DNA of 64,000 bases from a bacterium (GCA_016703265.1 JADJCK010000009.1:124001-188000); one strand, 5' to 3'; shown: positions 17,057 through 26,810, counted from the stretch's first letter. The notes: generated by a model from the letters alone, not told the origin. Numbers and translations: made by a program.

Positions 17057-19576
17057 ATGTCGAGCCCGGTCCACTGCCTGTCGCGACGGATCGTGAGTAC
17101 GTCCCTGCTCCGGCTCCGGATTGCCGGTATCGCCGGGGCCCTGTTCGTCGTGCTCGCGGGCGTTGCGGTGGCCAGCGCCGATCCCGCCGATGTGAGCTGG
17201 TCGTCGGACTATGGCGCGCCGGGTCTCACGGGCGTCGCCACCCGCTGGACCGGCATCATCCAGGCCACGGTCAACTGGAACGGCACCCTGGTCGCCGCCG
17301 GGGACATTTCCCACGCCGGCGGCATGCCGGTGCAGAATGTGGTGCAGTGGAACGGGTCGGAATTCGAGTCGATGGGCGATGGCCTCAACGGCACCGTCAC
17401 CTCGCTCGCCGTCGTCGGCACGACGCTGTATGCGGCCGGGGATTTCACGGCTTCGGGCGACACCTACCTGCCCAACGTCGCGCGATGGACGGGTTCAGCG
17501 TGGGCGCCCGTTGGCAACGGGGCACCGGATGATCCAACCAATCTTGTGCTCGTGGCGGACGGCTCGACGCTGCTGCTGCTCGGCTCGTTCAGTACGGTCG
17601 ATGCGCCCGCGGTGGCCGCCCGCTGCCTTGCGCGCTGGAACGGCTCGGCCTGGAGCGATGTGGGCGGTTTCGCGGCCGCAGCCGCCGGCTACCTTGTGGC
17701 CGGCGCGCGCGTGGGTTCGACGCTCTATGTGGGCGGCTTCTTCGACGACGAGAACGCCCGCAACTACCTGAACGCCTTCGACGGCTCGACCTGGACCTAC
17801 AACGTGGCCGCGCTGGACGGCGAGGTGCAGCGGCTGGCGGCTGTCGGCAGCGATCTCTTCCTCCACGGCTGGTTCTCATCCGGCGACAACGGCAATGTCA
17901 CCGCCCTCAACCTCGCGCGCTGGGACGGCGCCGCGCTCCATCCCCTGACCGACGATGTCTCCGATGTGTTCGGCATGGGCGAGGACGGCGGCCAGCTGTT
18001 CGTCGTCGGCCCCTTCTTCAATCATCCCGGCCCGTCGTCCTCGTGGTGGAACGGCTCCGGCTGGGACGCCGGCCCGGCCCGCCCCTGGGGCCAGTTCGGT
18101 TCGCACCTGAACACCTTCACGCGCATCGGCGGCGAGCTCTTCCTGGCCGGCAACCTCCAGGGCTTCTACGACTACACCGACGGCGGCGTGATCAAGGGCG
18201 GCAGGAACATCGTGGCCTGGGACGGCGCGCGGTTCCGCGCGCTGGGCACGGGCTATGGCGTGGCGGATGAAGGGTACGTCAACGGCCTGACCGCATACGG
18301 CGGGCAACTCATCGCGACAGGCAGTTTCAAGATGATCGGCAAGCTGGGCGCGGCCCAGGGCATCGCCGCCTGGGATGGGGTGCAGTGGAACGCGCTGGAC
18401 AGCGGGCTGAACGACCCGTTCGGCAATCCGTCCGGCGACCAGTTGACGACGTGGAACGGGCGGCTGGTGGTCTCGGGCTACTTCACGGGCGGCGCCGACG
18501 TGGACTCGCGCAACATCATCGCCTGGAACGGCTCGACCTGGGAGGGCTTTAACGGCGGCCTCGTGGGGCAAGGCGCACAGATCGTCGACTACGATTCGGA
18601 GTTGGTCGCCGGCGGCCTGCTCATGGCCGAAGTGGGTTCGGGCGCGCCGCTGGGACAGGTCGCCCGCTGGACCGGTGCACAGTGGCAGACCATCGGCACG
18701 ATGACGCCCGACTTCGGCGCTTCGTCCACCCGCCTGACCGTCTGGAACGGGAATGTCGTGTGCGCGGGCCTTTTCGACAGCATCAACGGCGTCGCCGCAC
18801 AGAACATCGCACGATGGGACGGCTTCACCTGGAGCGCGTTCGGTGGCGGCTTCGACGGCCGGGTCACCGCCCTGGCCGTCCACGGCGGCGAACTCTTTGC
18901 CTCGGGCGATTTCACGGCGAGCGGCGCCAACCCGCTGCCGGGCAGCATCGCGCGCTGGGACGGAAGCGCATGGGTGGCTGTCGGCACGGGACTGGACTAT
19001 TACGCGGACGTCATGACCTCGGCGGGCGGAAAGCTGTTTGTGGCGGGGAATATCGGCGCGGCAGGCGGGACGCCCGTGACCCGTATTGCTTCCTGGGACG
19101 GGGCGGGCTGGGCTGCACTCGGCTCCGGCCTGGGCCAGGGCCCCGGTGGCAACAACCTGGGCGCGCTGTGCCTGACCGCCTACGACAACGACCTGTTCGT
19201 GGGCGGGTTCTTCAACACGGCCGGAGACAAGTCCTCGCAGAGAATTGCGCGATGGACCCTGGCGACAACGTCTGCGGTCGAGCCGTCCGCCATCAAGACG
19301 TCATTGCGGATCTCGCACGCCTCGGCGAACCCGAGCCCCGGACGCACCAGCTTCCGGCTGCAGTTGCCCGCCGCCGACCAGGTGGACGCTGCGGTGTTCG
19401 ACCTGCGCGGCCGCCTTGTGGCGCGACTGCTGTCCGGTCGATTGCCGGCCGGCGAACACCATCTGGCCTGGGACGGACGCGACCGCACGGGCCTGCCGGT
19501 CGGCACCGGCGTCTACTGGGTGCGCGTGGTGACGCCGCGCGGGCAGACGAGCGAGAAGGTCGTGCTGCTGCGCTGA
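17057..19576 (+). CDS. Secreted repeat beta-propeller protein with FlgD-like CTD (paralog 2)
   Basis: 839 residues from ATG at 17057, preceded by GGAGG 9 bases upstream. The signal peptide ends near VASADPAD. By eye about 14 repeats carry VxxWNG/IARWDGSxWxxxGxGLxG followed by GxLFxxGxF, ending in IARWTLATT just like the gene at 5179. The CTD is slightly divergent in its box (ANPSPGRTSFRLQL instead of PNPFNP) but keeps VFDLRGRLVARLL, WDGRDRTG, TGVYW and the KVVLLR end. Secreted, probably surface-displayed; role unknown. It converges on the next gene with only 9 bases between stops. Confidence 0.85.
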   Translation: MSSPVHCLSRRIVSTSLLRLRIAGIAGALFVVLAGVAVASADPADVSWSSDYGAPGLTGVATRWTGIIQATVNWNGTLVAAGDISHAGGMPVQNVVQWNGSEFESMGDGLNGTVTSLAVVGTTLYAAGDFTASGDTYLPNVARWTGSAWAPVGNGAPDDPTNLVLVADGSTLLLLGSFSTVDAPAVAARCLARWNGSAWSDVGGFAAAAAGYLVAGARVGSTLYVGGFFDDENARNYLNAFDGSTWTYNVAALDGEVQRLAAVGSDLFLHGWFSSGDNGNVTALNLARWDGAALHPLTDDVSDVFGMGEDGGQLFVVGPFFNHPGPSSSWWNGSGWDAGPARPWGQFGSHLNTFTRIGGELFLAGNLQGFYDYTDGGVIKGGRNIVAWDGARFRALGTGYGVADEGYVNGLTAYGGQLIATGSFKMIGKLGAAQGIAAWDGVQWNALDSGLNDPFGNPSGDQLTTWNGRLVVSGYFTGGADVDSRNIIAWNGSTWEGFNGGLVGQGAQIVDYDSELVAGGLLMAEVGSGAPLGQVARWTGAQWQTIGTMTPDFGASSTRLTVWNGNVVCAGLFDSINGVAAQNIARWDGFTWSAFGGGFDGRVTALAVHGGELFASGDFTASGANPLPGSIARWDGSAWVAVGTGLDYYADVMTSAGGKLFVAGNIGAAGGTPVTRIASWDGAGWAALGSGLGQGPGGNNLGALCLTAYDNDLFVGGFFNTAGDKSSQRIARWTLATTSAVEPSAIKTSLRISHASANPSPGRTSFRLQLPAADQVDAAVFDLRGRLVARLLSGRLPAGEHHLAWDGRDRTGLPVGTGVYWVRVVTPRGQTSEKVVLLR

Positions 19577-19585
19577 TCCTCCGGC

Positions 19586-21811
19586 CTACGGCACCAGCAT
19601 CACCTTGACCGTGCCGCGCCCTGCCGCGCCAGTGACCTGCGCCACATAGGCGCCTGCCGCGACGCGACGCCCGGCATCGTCGCGCCCGTCCCAGAAGACG
19701 GCCTGCGAGCCCGCGGCGCGGGTTGCGTCGACCAGTCGCCGCACGAGCCTGCCGCCCACGTCACGCACCATCACCTGCACCGGTCCGTCCCCATCCAGCC
19801 GCCAGCGCAGCCACGTGCCCGGGTTGGCCGGGTTCGGCTGCGCCGACACCGGGATCGCGCGTTGCAGCGGCAGTCCCGGTACGCCCGTCGGCGCCAGGTA
19901 CTCGTAGCAACCCAGGTCCACCTCGAGGCCGGCACGGCGCGGATTGCCGGCCAGGTCCACCTCGGGCAGCCAGGCCTGCGCGGCGGTGAGATCGCCGGCA
20001 TCGATGCAGGGCGACGCCCCGCTGAGCAGCCCGCGGGTGTTCCACCGTGCCAGGAACAGCGGGTCACTGTCCATGCCGCCGACACCCAGCCCGTACCCTT
20101 CCACGTTGCAATGGTCGATGTCGGCACTGCGCGGCTCGAGGATCTGGTGCGGCTCGTGATGGTTCGTGACGTTGCCGTAGACGATGCAACCGGCGTAGTG
20201 CGGCCGGGCGTGGAAGTGGTCGACGGCGCCGGCAGTGCGGGCGTAGATGTCGGCGTTCACGGCCTGGTTGTCGATGAGCGTGTCGTGCACGAAGCGCGGC
20301 GCGGCATGGCTGACGTAGGCCGCCCCCGCGCGGGTCCAGGCGGTGTTGTCATGCATCAGCACGTTGACGAGCAGCGGCGTGGCGCCGTAGTGCGCGACCA
20401 ACGCGCCCCCGCGTGCGCCGGCATTGTGGCGCAGGATGCTGCCGGAAATCTCCACGCTGCCGGGGCCGACCAGGCGCAGCGCACCGCCGGCGCCGTCGGG
20501 GCAGCGTCCGCCCACGCGCGGTGTGTCGTCGTCGGGCCCGTGGCCGGGCACCGCCTTCGCGTGCTGCAGCACGCAGCCGCGCAGGAACGAGGGCGGGTTA
20601 TCGGCCGGGACGTTCAGGAAGGTGATGCCGCCCCAGCTGCCGGCAGTGTCCGGCTCCGTCGTGAAGTCCTGCGGATGGGCCGTGTCCCAGGTGATGGGCG
20701 CCGTCGGCGTTCCCCAGGCCTGCAGGGCGCCGTCGCGCACCACCAGTCCGTGGTGCCCCGTGAAGCGGATGCCGGCACCGGCCGCCACGGTCAGCACGGC
20801 GCCGTCACGGATGACCACGTCGCTGCCCACCGTCACCGTTGCCGCGTCCCAGACGGTATCGACCGCGATGTCACCGCCGACGTTCAGCGTGGCCGCTCGC
20901 GCGGCGCCGGGCTCGCGGCGATCAGGCACTGCCGCGCCGGAAGCCGAAGCGTCGAGGGCCACAGCCGCCGGCACGATGCGCGAACCGTACTGCGGCGCGC
21001 GGACGGGATGGAAGTCGCCGTGCTCCGGGTCGCGCAGACCCGGATCGCTGCCGAGGATGTTGTTGTGCGGTGCCGAACCGGCATCGTCCCACGGGGCGGG
21101 AAGCGTTCAGCTGTACTCTCAGAGAAAGCCGAAATGGCGAAGCGGGTCCTCGTTGGCCCGCGGCTCGCTGTGCCAGGTCCAGTTGTCGCGCAGGTCGGGC
21201 AACCCGAAGGCATCGGTCTGCACCGAGATGCCGAAGGCGAGGCCGGTCGGCAGGTGGAGGCCGGTGATGCCGCTCCAGATCACGACGTCCTGTCCGGTGT
21301 CGACCGGATCGACGACGAGGTTGCGCTCGCAGGTCACGCCGGCGCCGGCACCCATCAGGCGCACGGCGTAGTCCACCGGCCGGTAGAACGTGCAGTAGCG
21401 GACCGATCCCGACGGCACGCGATCCACGGCCAGCGTCCTGTCGCCGACAAAGCGCACGCCCCCGTCCAGCACGATGCAGTCCTGCATGTCGAGCCGGTTC
21501 GTGCAGAACGAGATGCGGATCGACTGCCCCTGCAGGTCGAGGACGGCCCCGTTGCCGGCGATCATCACGTCGAGCCCGAGTTCGGCGTCGATGAACTGCG
21601 CCTGGTCGTCGTCCCAGGTGGCGCCGACCTGCAGGCCGCCCGTGTAGATGCGACCTGTCTCGAGTTCCAGGAAGCGATCGTAGCCGTCCCGCGCGGGCGC
21701 CGTCTCGTAGACCGATTGCAGCGACAACGGCGGCGGGGCCGCGCGCAACGCGCACGGCAGCGAAACCAGGGCGATCGTGACGGCGACACGGAAGATGTTC
21801 GGGATGCGCAC
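19586..21811 (-). CDS. Secreted right-handed beta-helix protein with CTD, interrupted frame
   Basis: GTG at 21811 has GGAGGT upstream and a signal peptide (VTIALVSLPCALRAAPPP). The frame runs 230 residues to a TGA at 21119-21121. The same frame reopens after a second TGA (about 21110) and continues to 19586 with DDAGSAPHNNILGSDPGL, typical of parallel beta-helix proteins. Between the stops the third frame reads sensibly (SESTAERFP), so two opposite one-base indels, in TTT near 21123 and CCCC near 21094, would give one protein of about 740 residues. Beta-helix features include repeated short strands, CIVYGNV, DAGDLTAAQ and VDLGCYEY. The CTD is present (AQPNPANPGTWLRWRL, WDGRDDAG, MLVP). Such helices bind or cleave polysaccharides; no catalytic residues were identified. 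Pseudogene or assembly error. Confidence 0.7.
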
Positions 21812-21844
21812 GCGGACCTCCGGGATGTGCAGGCACCGCTACCG

Positions 21845-21853
21845 ATTGTAGCA
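21845..21853 (-). promoter_or_regulatory. Extended -10 promoter for the beta-helix gene
   Basis: Minus strand TG-C-TACAAT, an extended -10 element, is placed so that transcription would start about 27 bases before the GTG. No good -35 is seen, as is usual for extended -10 promoters. Confidence 0.5.
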
Positions 21854-21950
21854 TCCGCCATCGCCCGACAGGCAGGAAACGATGGGCAAATATGCCCGTT
21901 GGCGGGGGCCGCATGCAGGTCGAAGAAAGCGGATGGGATTTCCCGGCGCG

Positions 21951-23018
21951 CTACCCGCGCCGGGCATCCCGCCTGTCCGCAAGCAGCGAACAGGCCACGC
22001 CGATGCCGAGGATGGCCAGGACGACCAGCAGCAGCAGGGCGTTGAAGTGCTCGCCGAGGATGCTCTTCAGCCAGCCGGCGATCAGCATCTTCACGCCGAC
22101 CACGAGCAGCACCAGCGCCAGCGAGACCTTCAGGTAGCGGAACTTGTCGACGGCCCCGGCCAGGGCGAAATACAGCGAACGCAGGCCGAGGATCGCGAAA
22201 ACATTGCTCGTGAAGACCAGGAACGGGTCGCCGGTGATGGCGAAGATCGCCGGGATCGAGTCGACGGCGAAGATGAGGTCGGTGGTCTCCACCATGACCA
22301 GCGCCAGCGCCAGCGGCGTCAGCAGCAGGGCGCCGGGGCGCGCCTTCTCGACCACTTCGTCGCGCAGCACGGCGGCGCCCGGCACTTCGCTTTCCTTCGA
22401 GGCGGTGGTCCCGGCCCGCACGATGAAGTGCTCGCCGTGGAAGCGCGACGTGATCGGAAACAGCCGGCGCGTGAGCCTGACGACAGCATTGTGTTCGGGG
22501 TCCGCATTCTCCGTCTTCATGAACAGCATCTTGAACGCGGTGCCGATGAGGAACACGGCGAAGACGTAGAGGACCCAGTGGAACTCGTGGATGAGCTTCG
22601 CGCCGACGGCGATCATCGTCCCGCGCAGGATGAGCGCGCCGAGGATGCCCCAGAACAGAACCCGGTGCTGGTACAGGGCCGGCACGCCGAAATAGCTGAA
22701 GATCATGACGATCACGAAGATGTTGTCGACGCTGAGCGACTTCTCGACGACGTAGCCGGTGAGGTACTTGCCCAGTGCGGTGCGGCCGTCGTTGGCGGCG
22801 CCATCGACAACGTCGATGCCCAACCCGAGCCCGAACCAGTGGGCATCGTAGGCGAACCAGATGAAGATGCCGAACGAGAGCCCCAGTGCGATCCAGAACG
22901 CCGACCAGCGGAGGGCTTCCTTCACGCCGATCACGTGCGCCTTCCGGTGGAAGACGCCCAGGTCCAGGGCCAGCATCAGGAGCACGAAAGCGATGAAACC
23001 CGTCCACACCCAGATCAT
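21951..23018 (-). CDS. TerC/Alx-family integral membrane protein
   Basis: 355 residues from ATG at 23018 with GGGGAG upstream; the frame stays open further 5' but without coding character. About nine transmembrane segments. Family marks are the acidic intramembrane residues in ALDLGVF, EKSLSVDNIFVIVMIFSYF and DLIFAVDSIPAIFAITGDPF. TerC proteins are linked to manganese export or metallation of exported enzymes and, in some bacteria, to tellurite resistance. That is family knowledge; the substrate here is unproven. The first cytoplasmic loop region around residues 185-235 is long and charged. I looked for the Mn-sensing yybP-ykoY RNA in the leader and did not find it. Confidence 0.9.
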   Translation of the reverse strand: MIWVWTGFIAFVLLMLALDLGVFHRKAHVIGVKEALRWSAFWIALGLSFGIFIWFAYDAHWFGLGLGIDVVDGAANDGRTALGKYLTGYVVEKSLSVDNIFVIVMIFSYFGVPALYQHRVLFWGILGALILRGTMIAVGAKLIHEFHWVLYVFAVFLIGTAFKMLFMKTENADPEHNAVVRLTRRLFPITSRFHGEHFIVRAGTTASKESEVPGAAVLRDEVVEKARPGALLLTPLALALVMVETTDLIFAVDSIPAIFAITGDPFLVFTSNVFAILGLRSLYFALAGAVDKFRYLKVSLALVLLVVGVKMLIAGWLKSILGEHFNALLLLVVLAILGIGVACSLLADRRDARRG

Positions 23019-23186
23019 GCGCCCTGTCTCCCCGGTTTCCGTTCGGTCGCTGTTGCGGCCCAGCATCGTAGACGAGGTCCGAATGGCGCGCCATCGGCAC
23101 GCCGTGCCCGGCGGAACCCCGTCACGGCGCTCAGAGTGAAACACGGCCCCGGGACGGGCGATCCTGCGCTTCCGGTCGAAGATCTC

Positions 23187-23218
23187 ACCCAAATTGATAC
23201 ACAAAATCAATATTGGGT
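23187..23218. promoter_or_regulatory. 32-bp imperfect palindrome in a divergent promoter region
   Basis: ACCCAAATTGAT (23187-23198) and ATCAATATTGGGT (23206-23218) are inverted repeats (12 pairs, one bulged T) around a 7-base AC-rich centre. The AT-rich dyad lies between the TerC gene and the CTD-protein gene, 20 bases upstream of the -35 at 23239. It is a good operator candidate; the binding protein is unknown. Confidence 0.6.
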
Positions 23219-23238
23219 CAATGTTTGCGTAATATTTG

Positions 23239-23267
23239 TTGTTTCGTGCGTTTTTTTAGTCTAGAAT
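23239..23267 (+). promoter_or_regulatory. Candidate sigma70-type promoter for the CTD protein at 23356
   Basis: TTGTTT (23239-23244), 17 bases, TAGAAT (23262-23267), within an 80-base AT-rich island. The predicted start near 23274 leaves a leader of about 80 bases. The remainder of the 23019-23355 gap holds only the palindrome at 23187 and GC-rich sequence without a gene. Confidence 0.6.
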
Positions 23268-23355
23268 CATGACTGTCCCGGGGGCTCGGCCATCAACCGC
23301 CCCCGGCAGCGCATCCCGGTCCCGCATCCCTCGATGCCGGAAAGCAGAGGCCACC

Positions 23356-24924
23356 GTGTCGCATCTTCGAAAGAACCCGCTGGTGTCGGCAGTATTGATC
23401 CTGATCGTGCTGGCGCCGGTCGCGGCGCTGGCTGACCAGCAGTACGGGTACGCCGTCGATGTCACCGCCGGCAGCGCCGCGCGCGTGGACCTGCCCGTGG
23501 ACGCCGCGGTGGACCTGACCGCGTTCCTGGCCGGCATCAGCGGCACCCTGGACCCGAACGCCTTCCAGGTCGTCGAGATCGACAGCACCGGCGCCGTCCT
23601 CGACCCGGCAGTGCCCTTCCAGTTCGATGCCGCCGCCGGCTTCGACGCCGCCACGAACGCGGTGGGCAACCTGGTCTTCGTCGTGAACGACACGACGCCG
23701 GCGCAGGGCTCGCGCCACTATCGCGTGCTCTTCGATGTGGTCGGCGCCTGTGGCGGCTGCCCGGCCCCGCCGGCCGTGACCGTCCCGACGACGCTCGACA
23801 GCCTGCAGTACGAAGGCCAGCTCACCTACCTGGTCAGCACCGAGCGCGCCGACTATTACTACCATCTCGAGGGCGGCGGCTTCGCCAGCATCATCGACAA
23901 CGAAGGCCATGACTGGCTCAGCTACCATTCGGAAGTCGGCAGCTTCGAGCGTGGCGAGTACCGCGGCATCCCCAACATGGACGTGAGCCGCGAAGGCATC
24001 AGCACCGGGAGCTTCCACCCCGGCGACCACGCCGTCACGACGACCCTGGTGGGCCACGGCCCGCTGAAGGTGACCTTCCGCTCGGTCTACGACAATCCGC
24101 TGTACCGCTGGAGCATCCTCTGGGAGATCTACCCGACCTTCATGCGCATGACCGTCGAGGAAGCCGGGGCCGACAACGCCGGCAATTACTGGCTCCTTTA
24201 CGAGGGCACGCCCGGCGGCTCGCTGGACACCGGCGATGTCGTCGTCACGTCCGACGGTTCGAGCAGCAGCGCCGCCGACAATGCCGAGCAGTGGATGACG
24301 GTGATGACCGACCCGCAGTGGCTGTACTACCTGGACACCGCCGGCTCGCGTTACCTGTTCCTCAGCGACGACAACGGAGACGATGCTCCCGACGCGCACC
24401 GCAGCATGGGCTCGACCGACGGCGGCCCGAACGCCGGCATGGTGATCTTCGGCTTCGGGCGCGTGCTCGAATGGATGGCCGATGCCCTGGTGCCGAGGAT
24501 GTACGGCGCCGACCGCACCTTCACGATGGGCCTGGGCGAAAACAACCTGACGGCGGCCGCCGATATCGCGTGCGTCACGGAGCCGGTGACGGTGACCGTC
24601 GGCGCGCCGCTGGGCGGATCGAGCGCCGTCGGCGATGCGCTCCCGCACGGCCCCGTGCTGGGTCGCAACCACCCCAATCCGTTCAACCCGGCGACGACCA
24701 TCAGCTTCTCGCTCGTGGAGCGCGGCCCGGTGAACCTGTCGATCTTCGATGTGTCGGGGCGTCTGGTGCGCACGCTCGTGGATGCGGACCTCGAGCCCGG
24801 CACACATGCGGTCAGGTGGGACGGCCAGGGCCGCGACGGCCGGTTGGCCGCCTCCGGGACCTACCTCTACCGGCTCAGGACCGGCGGCAGCACGCTGGCC
24901 GGCAAGATGACGCTCGTGGAGTAA
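23356..24924 (+). CDS. Secreted beta-sandwich-type protein with FlgD-like CTD
   Basis: 522 residues from GTG at 23356, chosen because AGAGG lies 7 bases upstream, a signal peptide (LVSAVLILIVLAPVAALA) follows directly, and the candidate promoter would place the transcript start after the more upstream ATG. The middle part (about residues 150-400) is rich in aromatic residues (YYYHLEGGGF, NEGHDWLSYH, YRWSILWEIYPTFMRM), resembling surface carbohydrate-binding or lyase-type beta-sandwiches, but no named family is certain. The CTD runs HPNPFNPATTISFSL ... VRTLVDADL ... WDGQGRDG ... MTLVE. It ends 45 bases from the convergent glycoside hydrolase, which hints at, but does not show, a common role in polysaccharide use. 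Confidence 0.8.
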   Translation: MSHLRKNPLVSAVLILIVLAPVAALADQQYGYAVDVTAGSAARVDLPVDAAVDLTAFLAGISGTLDPNAFQVVEIDSTGAVLDPAVPFQFDAAAGFDAATNAVGNLVFVVNDTTPAQGSRHYRVLFDVVGACGGCPAPPAVTVPTTLDSLQYEGQLTYLVSTERADYYYHLEGGGFASIIDNEGHDWLSYHSEVGSFERGEYRGIPNMDVSREGISTGSFHPGDHAVTTTLVGHGPLKVTFRSVYDNPLYRWSILWEIYPTFMRMTVEEAGADNAGNYWLLYEGTPGGSLDTGDVVVTSDGSSSSAADNAEQWMTVMTDPQWLYYLDTAGSRYLFLSDDNGDDAPDAHRSMGSTDGGPNAGMVIFGFGRVLEWMADALVPRMYGADRTFTMGLGENNLTAAADIACVTEPVTVTVGAPLGGSSAVGDALPHGPVLGRNHPNPFNPATTISFSLVERGPVNLSIFDVSGRLVRTLVDADLEPGTHAVRWDGQGRDGRLAASGTYLYRLRTGGSTLAGKMTLVE

Positions 24925-24963
24925 GGCCGGCCCGCGCGGAACAGGCCCGGCAGCAACATGGTC

Positions 24964-25010
24964 GCCCCGTCACTCGAACCGGATGTCATCCAGGTAGAAA
25001 GTGACGGGGC
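24964..25010. terminator. 11-bp inverted repeat straddling the end of the glycoside hydrolase gene
   Basis: GCCCCGTCACT (24964-24974) and AGTGACGGGGC (25000-25010) are perfect complements with a 25-base loop. The repeat includes the stop codon of the minus-strand gene and lies 39 bases after the plus-strand gene, so it could serve as a convergent terminator. There is no U-tract. Confidence 0.4.
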
Positions 25011-26763
25011 GCCCGCGTCCCGCCATCGACCACACGAATGGCGTCTTGATGCGGGTCAGGTCCCTGTCCTTCAGGTCGATGCTGTAGCGCTTCCATTCCC
25101 GGCCCAGCTTCACGCCCTTCAGTTCGGCCTTCGTCGTGTCGGGATACTTCCTGTCCGAGCCGAGCAGGCCGACGCCGAAATCGAGGCGTTCGCCGCCCTC
25201 GCTGCCGCGCGCCCAGAAGGTGAGCTTTCGCGCGCCGGTGAGGTCATAACCGCCCGGCTTGTCGCCCCAGTCGCCGGTCGGGTGCTGCCAGGCCACGCCG
25301 ACCCACATGCCCGGCGCATCGTAGAGAACCTCGAGGCAGGTCTTGCCGCTGTGGGGCTCAACCGTGGATTCGGCGTCGAGCTTCAACGCGTCGGTACCGC
25401 CCATCCAGCCCGAGGGCACCCACGGCAGGGCAGCGTCGTCGGCGTAGACCGCCAGCGGCAGCTTGGCCCGCGCGCCGCCCGGCTCGCCTTCCACCTTGAG
25501 CGGCACGTTCGCGGTCGCCGCCGCGCCGGCGCCGTCGTGCGCCGTCAGGTAGAGCCGGTAGAGCCCGCCACCCGGCATCACGAGCGTGGCGCCGCTCGCC
25601 GATGAGGCGGTGATGATGCCGTCGAGCTCGAGCGGCAACGGCTGTGCATCGCCGCCGGTCATGTACTCCGGCGCTTCGCTGCGCACGAGCCATTGGACCG
25701 TTACCCCGGCCCCTTCGGGATCGGCGACCTCGAGTTCGACCCGCACCGTGTCACCGCGTTGCACGACATCGGGCCCCACAAGCCGGAAGGCGCGGATCTC
25801 CGGGCAGAGGTTGGCGGGCGGGCGGCCGCTCCACAGCTCGGTCATGGCGTCCACGGCGGCGAGCTTCTCGCCCGTCGGCAGGAACATGCCGTACCAGCTG
25901 GATGTGGCCTCCATCTTGGATCCCCAGATGAACGCGAAACCGCCCAGGCAGAGCCCTCGCGCCTCGAGGCAGCCCTTCGTGAAGGCATCACGATAGATGG
26001 CGGCCTTCTCGGTGCTGGTCCGCTCGGGAGGCGCCCCGAAGCTCGTCAGGCCGATCTCCCAGACTCCCGGCGGCCCGAACTCGGTGATGATGATCGGCTT
26101 GGTGCCGCCCAGCCTGCGGTAGCGCTCGGGCACCGACGGCAACCCGCCGTAGGAGTTGATCCCCATGATGTCGATGTCCGGGCACAGGCTGTGGACGGCC
26201 TGCACGCGGCCGCCGCCGATCTCGGCCGTCACGGTCATCACAGGATGGTTCGGGTCGAGCTCCTTGATCATCGCCGCCACGGCCTGGACATGCTTCCAGA
26301 TGGCGGGATTGTCGCCCTCCGCGAAGCCCTCCATCTCGTTGCCGACAGCCCAGAGCAGCAGCGCGGGATGGTCCTTCCAGGCCAGCACGTCGCGGCGCAC
26401 GCGCGCAAGCTGCTCGGCCGTCGCCTCGGCATTGCCGTAATCGAAGCCGTGCCGCTCGTGCCCGAGCCAATGGCCGATGACGACCGTCAAACCCAGGCGC
26501 TGCGCCTCGTCCAGCTGCTGCCCGAGGTCGGGGCCCACGCCCCAGGTGCGGAAGGTGTTGGCGCCGGCCGCGGCCAGCATGTCCTTCGGGCCGCCGCCGC
26601 CGGCGCCGTAGATGTAATACGGCTGGCCGTCGCGCAGCAGCTCCCACTGGCCCGGCGCGGTCTCGACGACTTGTACCGACACGGCTTGTCCCAGGGCTGC
26701 CTGCGCGGCCAGGAGCACGAAGGCGAAGGTCGACGCGACCCTCAGCAGCGAGATCATGCGCAT
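24970..26763 (-). CDS. Secreted glycoside hydrolase (clan-A TIM barrel, GH2/GH5-like)
   Basis: 597 residues from ATG at 26763 (an ATG two codons later is possible). Signal peptide to about residue 25 (AALGQA). The TIM barrel has the clan GH-A pair: acid/base E143 in WAVGNEMEG and nucleophile E228 in IIITEFGPPG, with GINSYGG between them. Residues about 330-420 form an Ig-like domain, and residues 430-597 a galactose-binding-like module ending in PVTFYLDDIRFE, which likely binds carbohydrate. It hydrolyses a beta-linked glycan; the exact substrate cannot be read. There is no FlgD-type tail, unlike many neighbours, so it should be released or periplasmic. It lies 47 bases after the RNase H gene on the same strand. 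Confidence 0.85.
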   Translation of the reverse strand: MRMISLLRVASTFAFVLLAAQAALGQAVSVQVVETAPGQWELLRDGQPYYIYGAGGGGPKDMLAAAGANTFRTWGVGPDLGQQLDEAQRLGLTVVIGHWLGHERHGFDYGNAEATAEQLARVRRDVLAWKDHPALLLWAVGNEMEGFAEGDNPAIWKHVQAVAAMIKELDPNHPVMTVTAEIGGGRVQAVHSLCPDIDIMGINSYGGLPSVPERYRRLGGTKPIIITEFGPPGVWEIGLTSFGAPPERTSTEKAAIYRDAFTKGCLEARGLCLGGFAFIWGSKMEATSSWYGMFLPTGEKLAAVDAMTELWSGRPPANLCPEIRAFRLVGPDVVQRGDTVRVELEVADPEGAGVTVQWLVRSEAPEYMTGGDAQPLPLELDGIITASSASGATLVMPGGGLYRLYLTAHDGAGAAATANVPLKVEGEPGGARAKLPLAVYADDAALPWVPSGWMGGTDALKLDAESTVEPHSGKTCLEVLYDAPGMWVGVAWQHPTGDWGDKPGGYDLTGARKLTFWARGSEGGERLDFGVGLLGSDRKYPDTTKAELKGVKLGREWKRYSIDLKDRDLTRIKTPFVWSMAGRGRPVTFYLDDIRFE

Positions 26764-26810
26764 GGCTTGCCTTTCTTCCGATGCCCTGAACGGTCCGATG
26801 CCGACGCTGC

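Noticed and set aside
16703..17314. 203-codon minus-strand frame across the sucA upstream region
   Set aside because: It overlaps the signal-peptide region of the propeller gene, and its composition is unlike real proteins of the window.
21110..21121. TGA recoding (selenocysteine or alternative code) in the beta-helix gene
   Set aside because: No redox or other context for selenocysteine, other genes use TGA as a normal stop, and two one-base indels explain the break better.
23019..23186. yybP-ykoY manganese riboswitch before the TerC gene
   Set aside because: TerC genes often have it, but neither its conserved loops nor a matching fold could be found in the leader.
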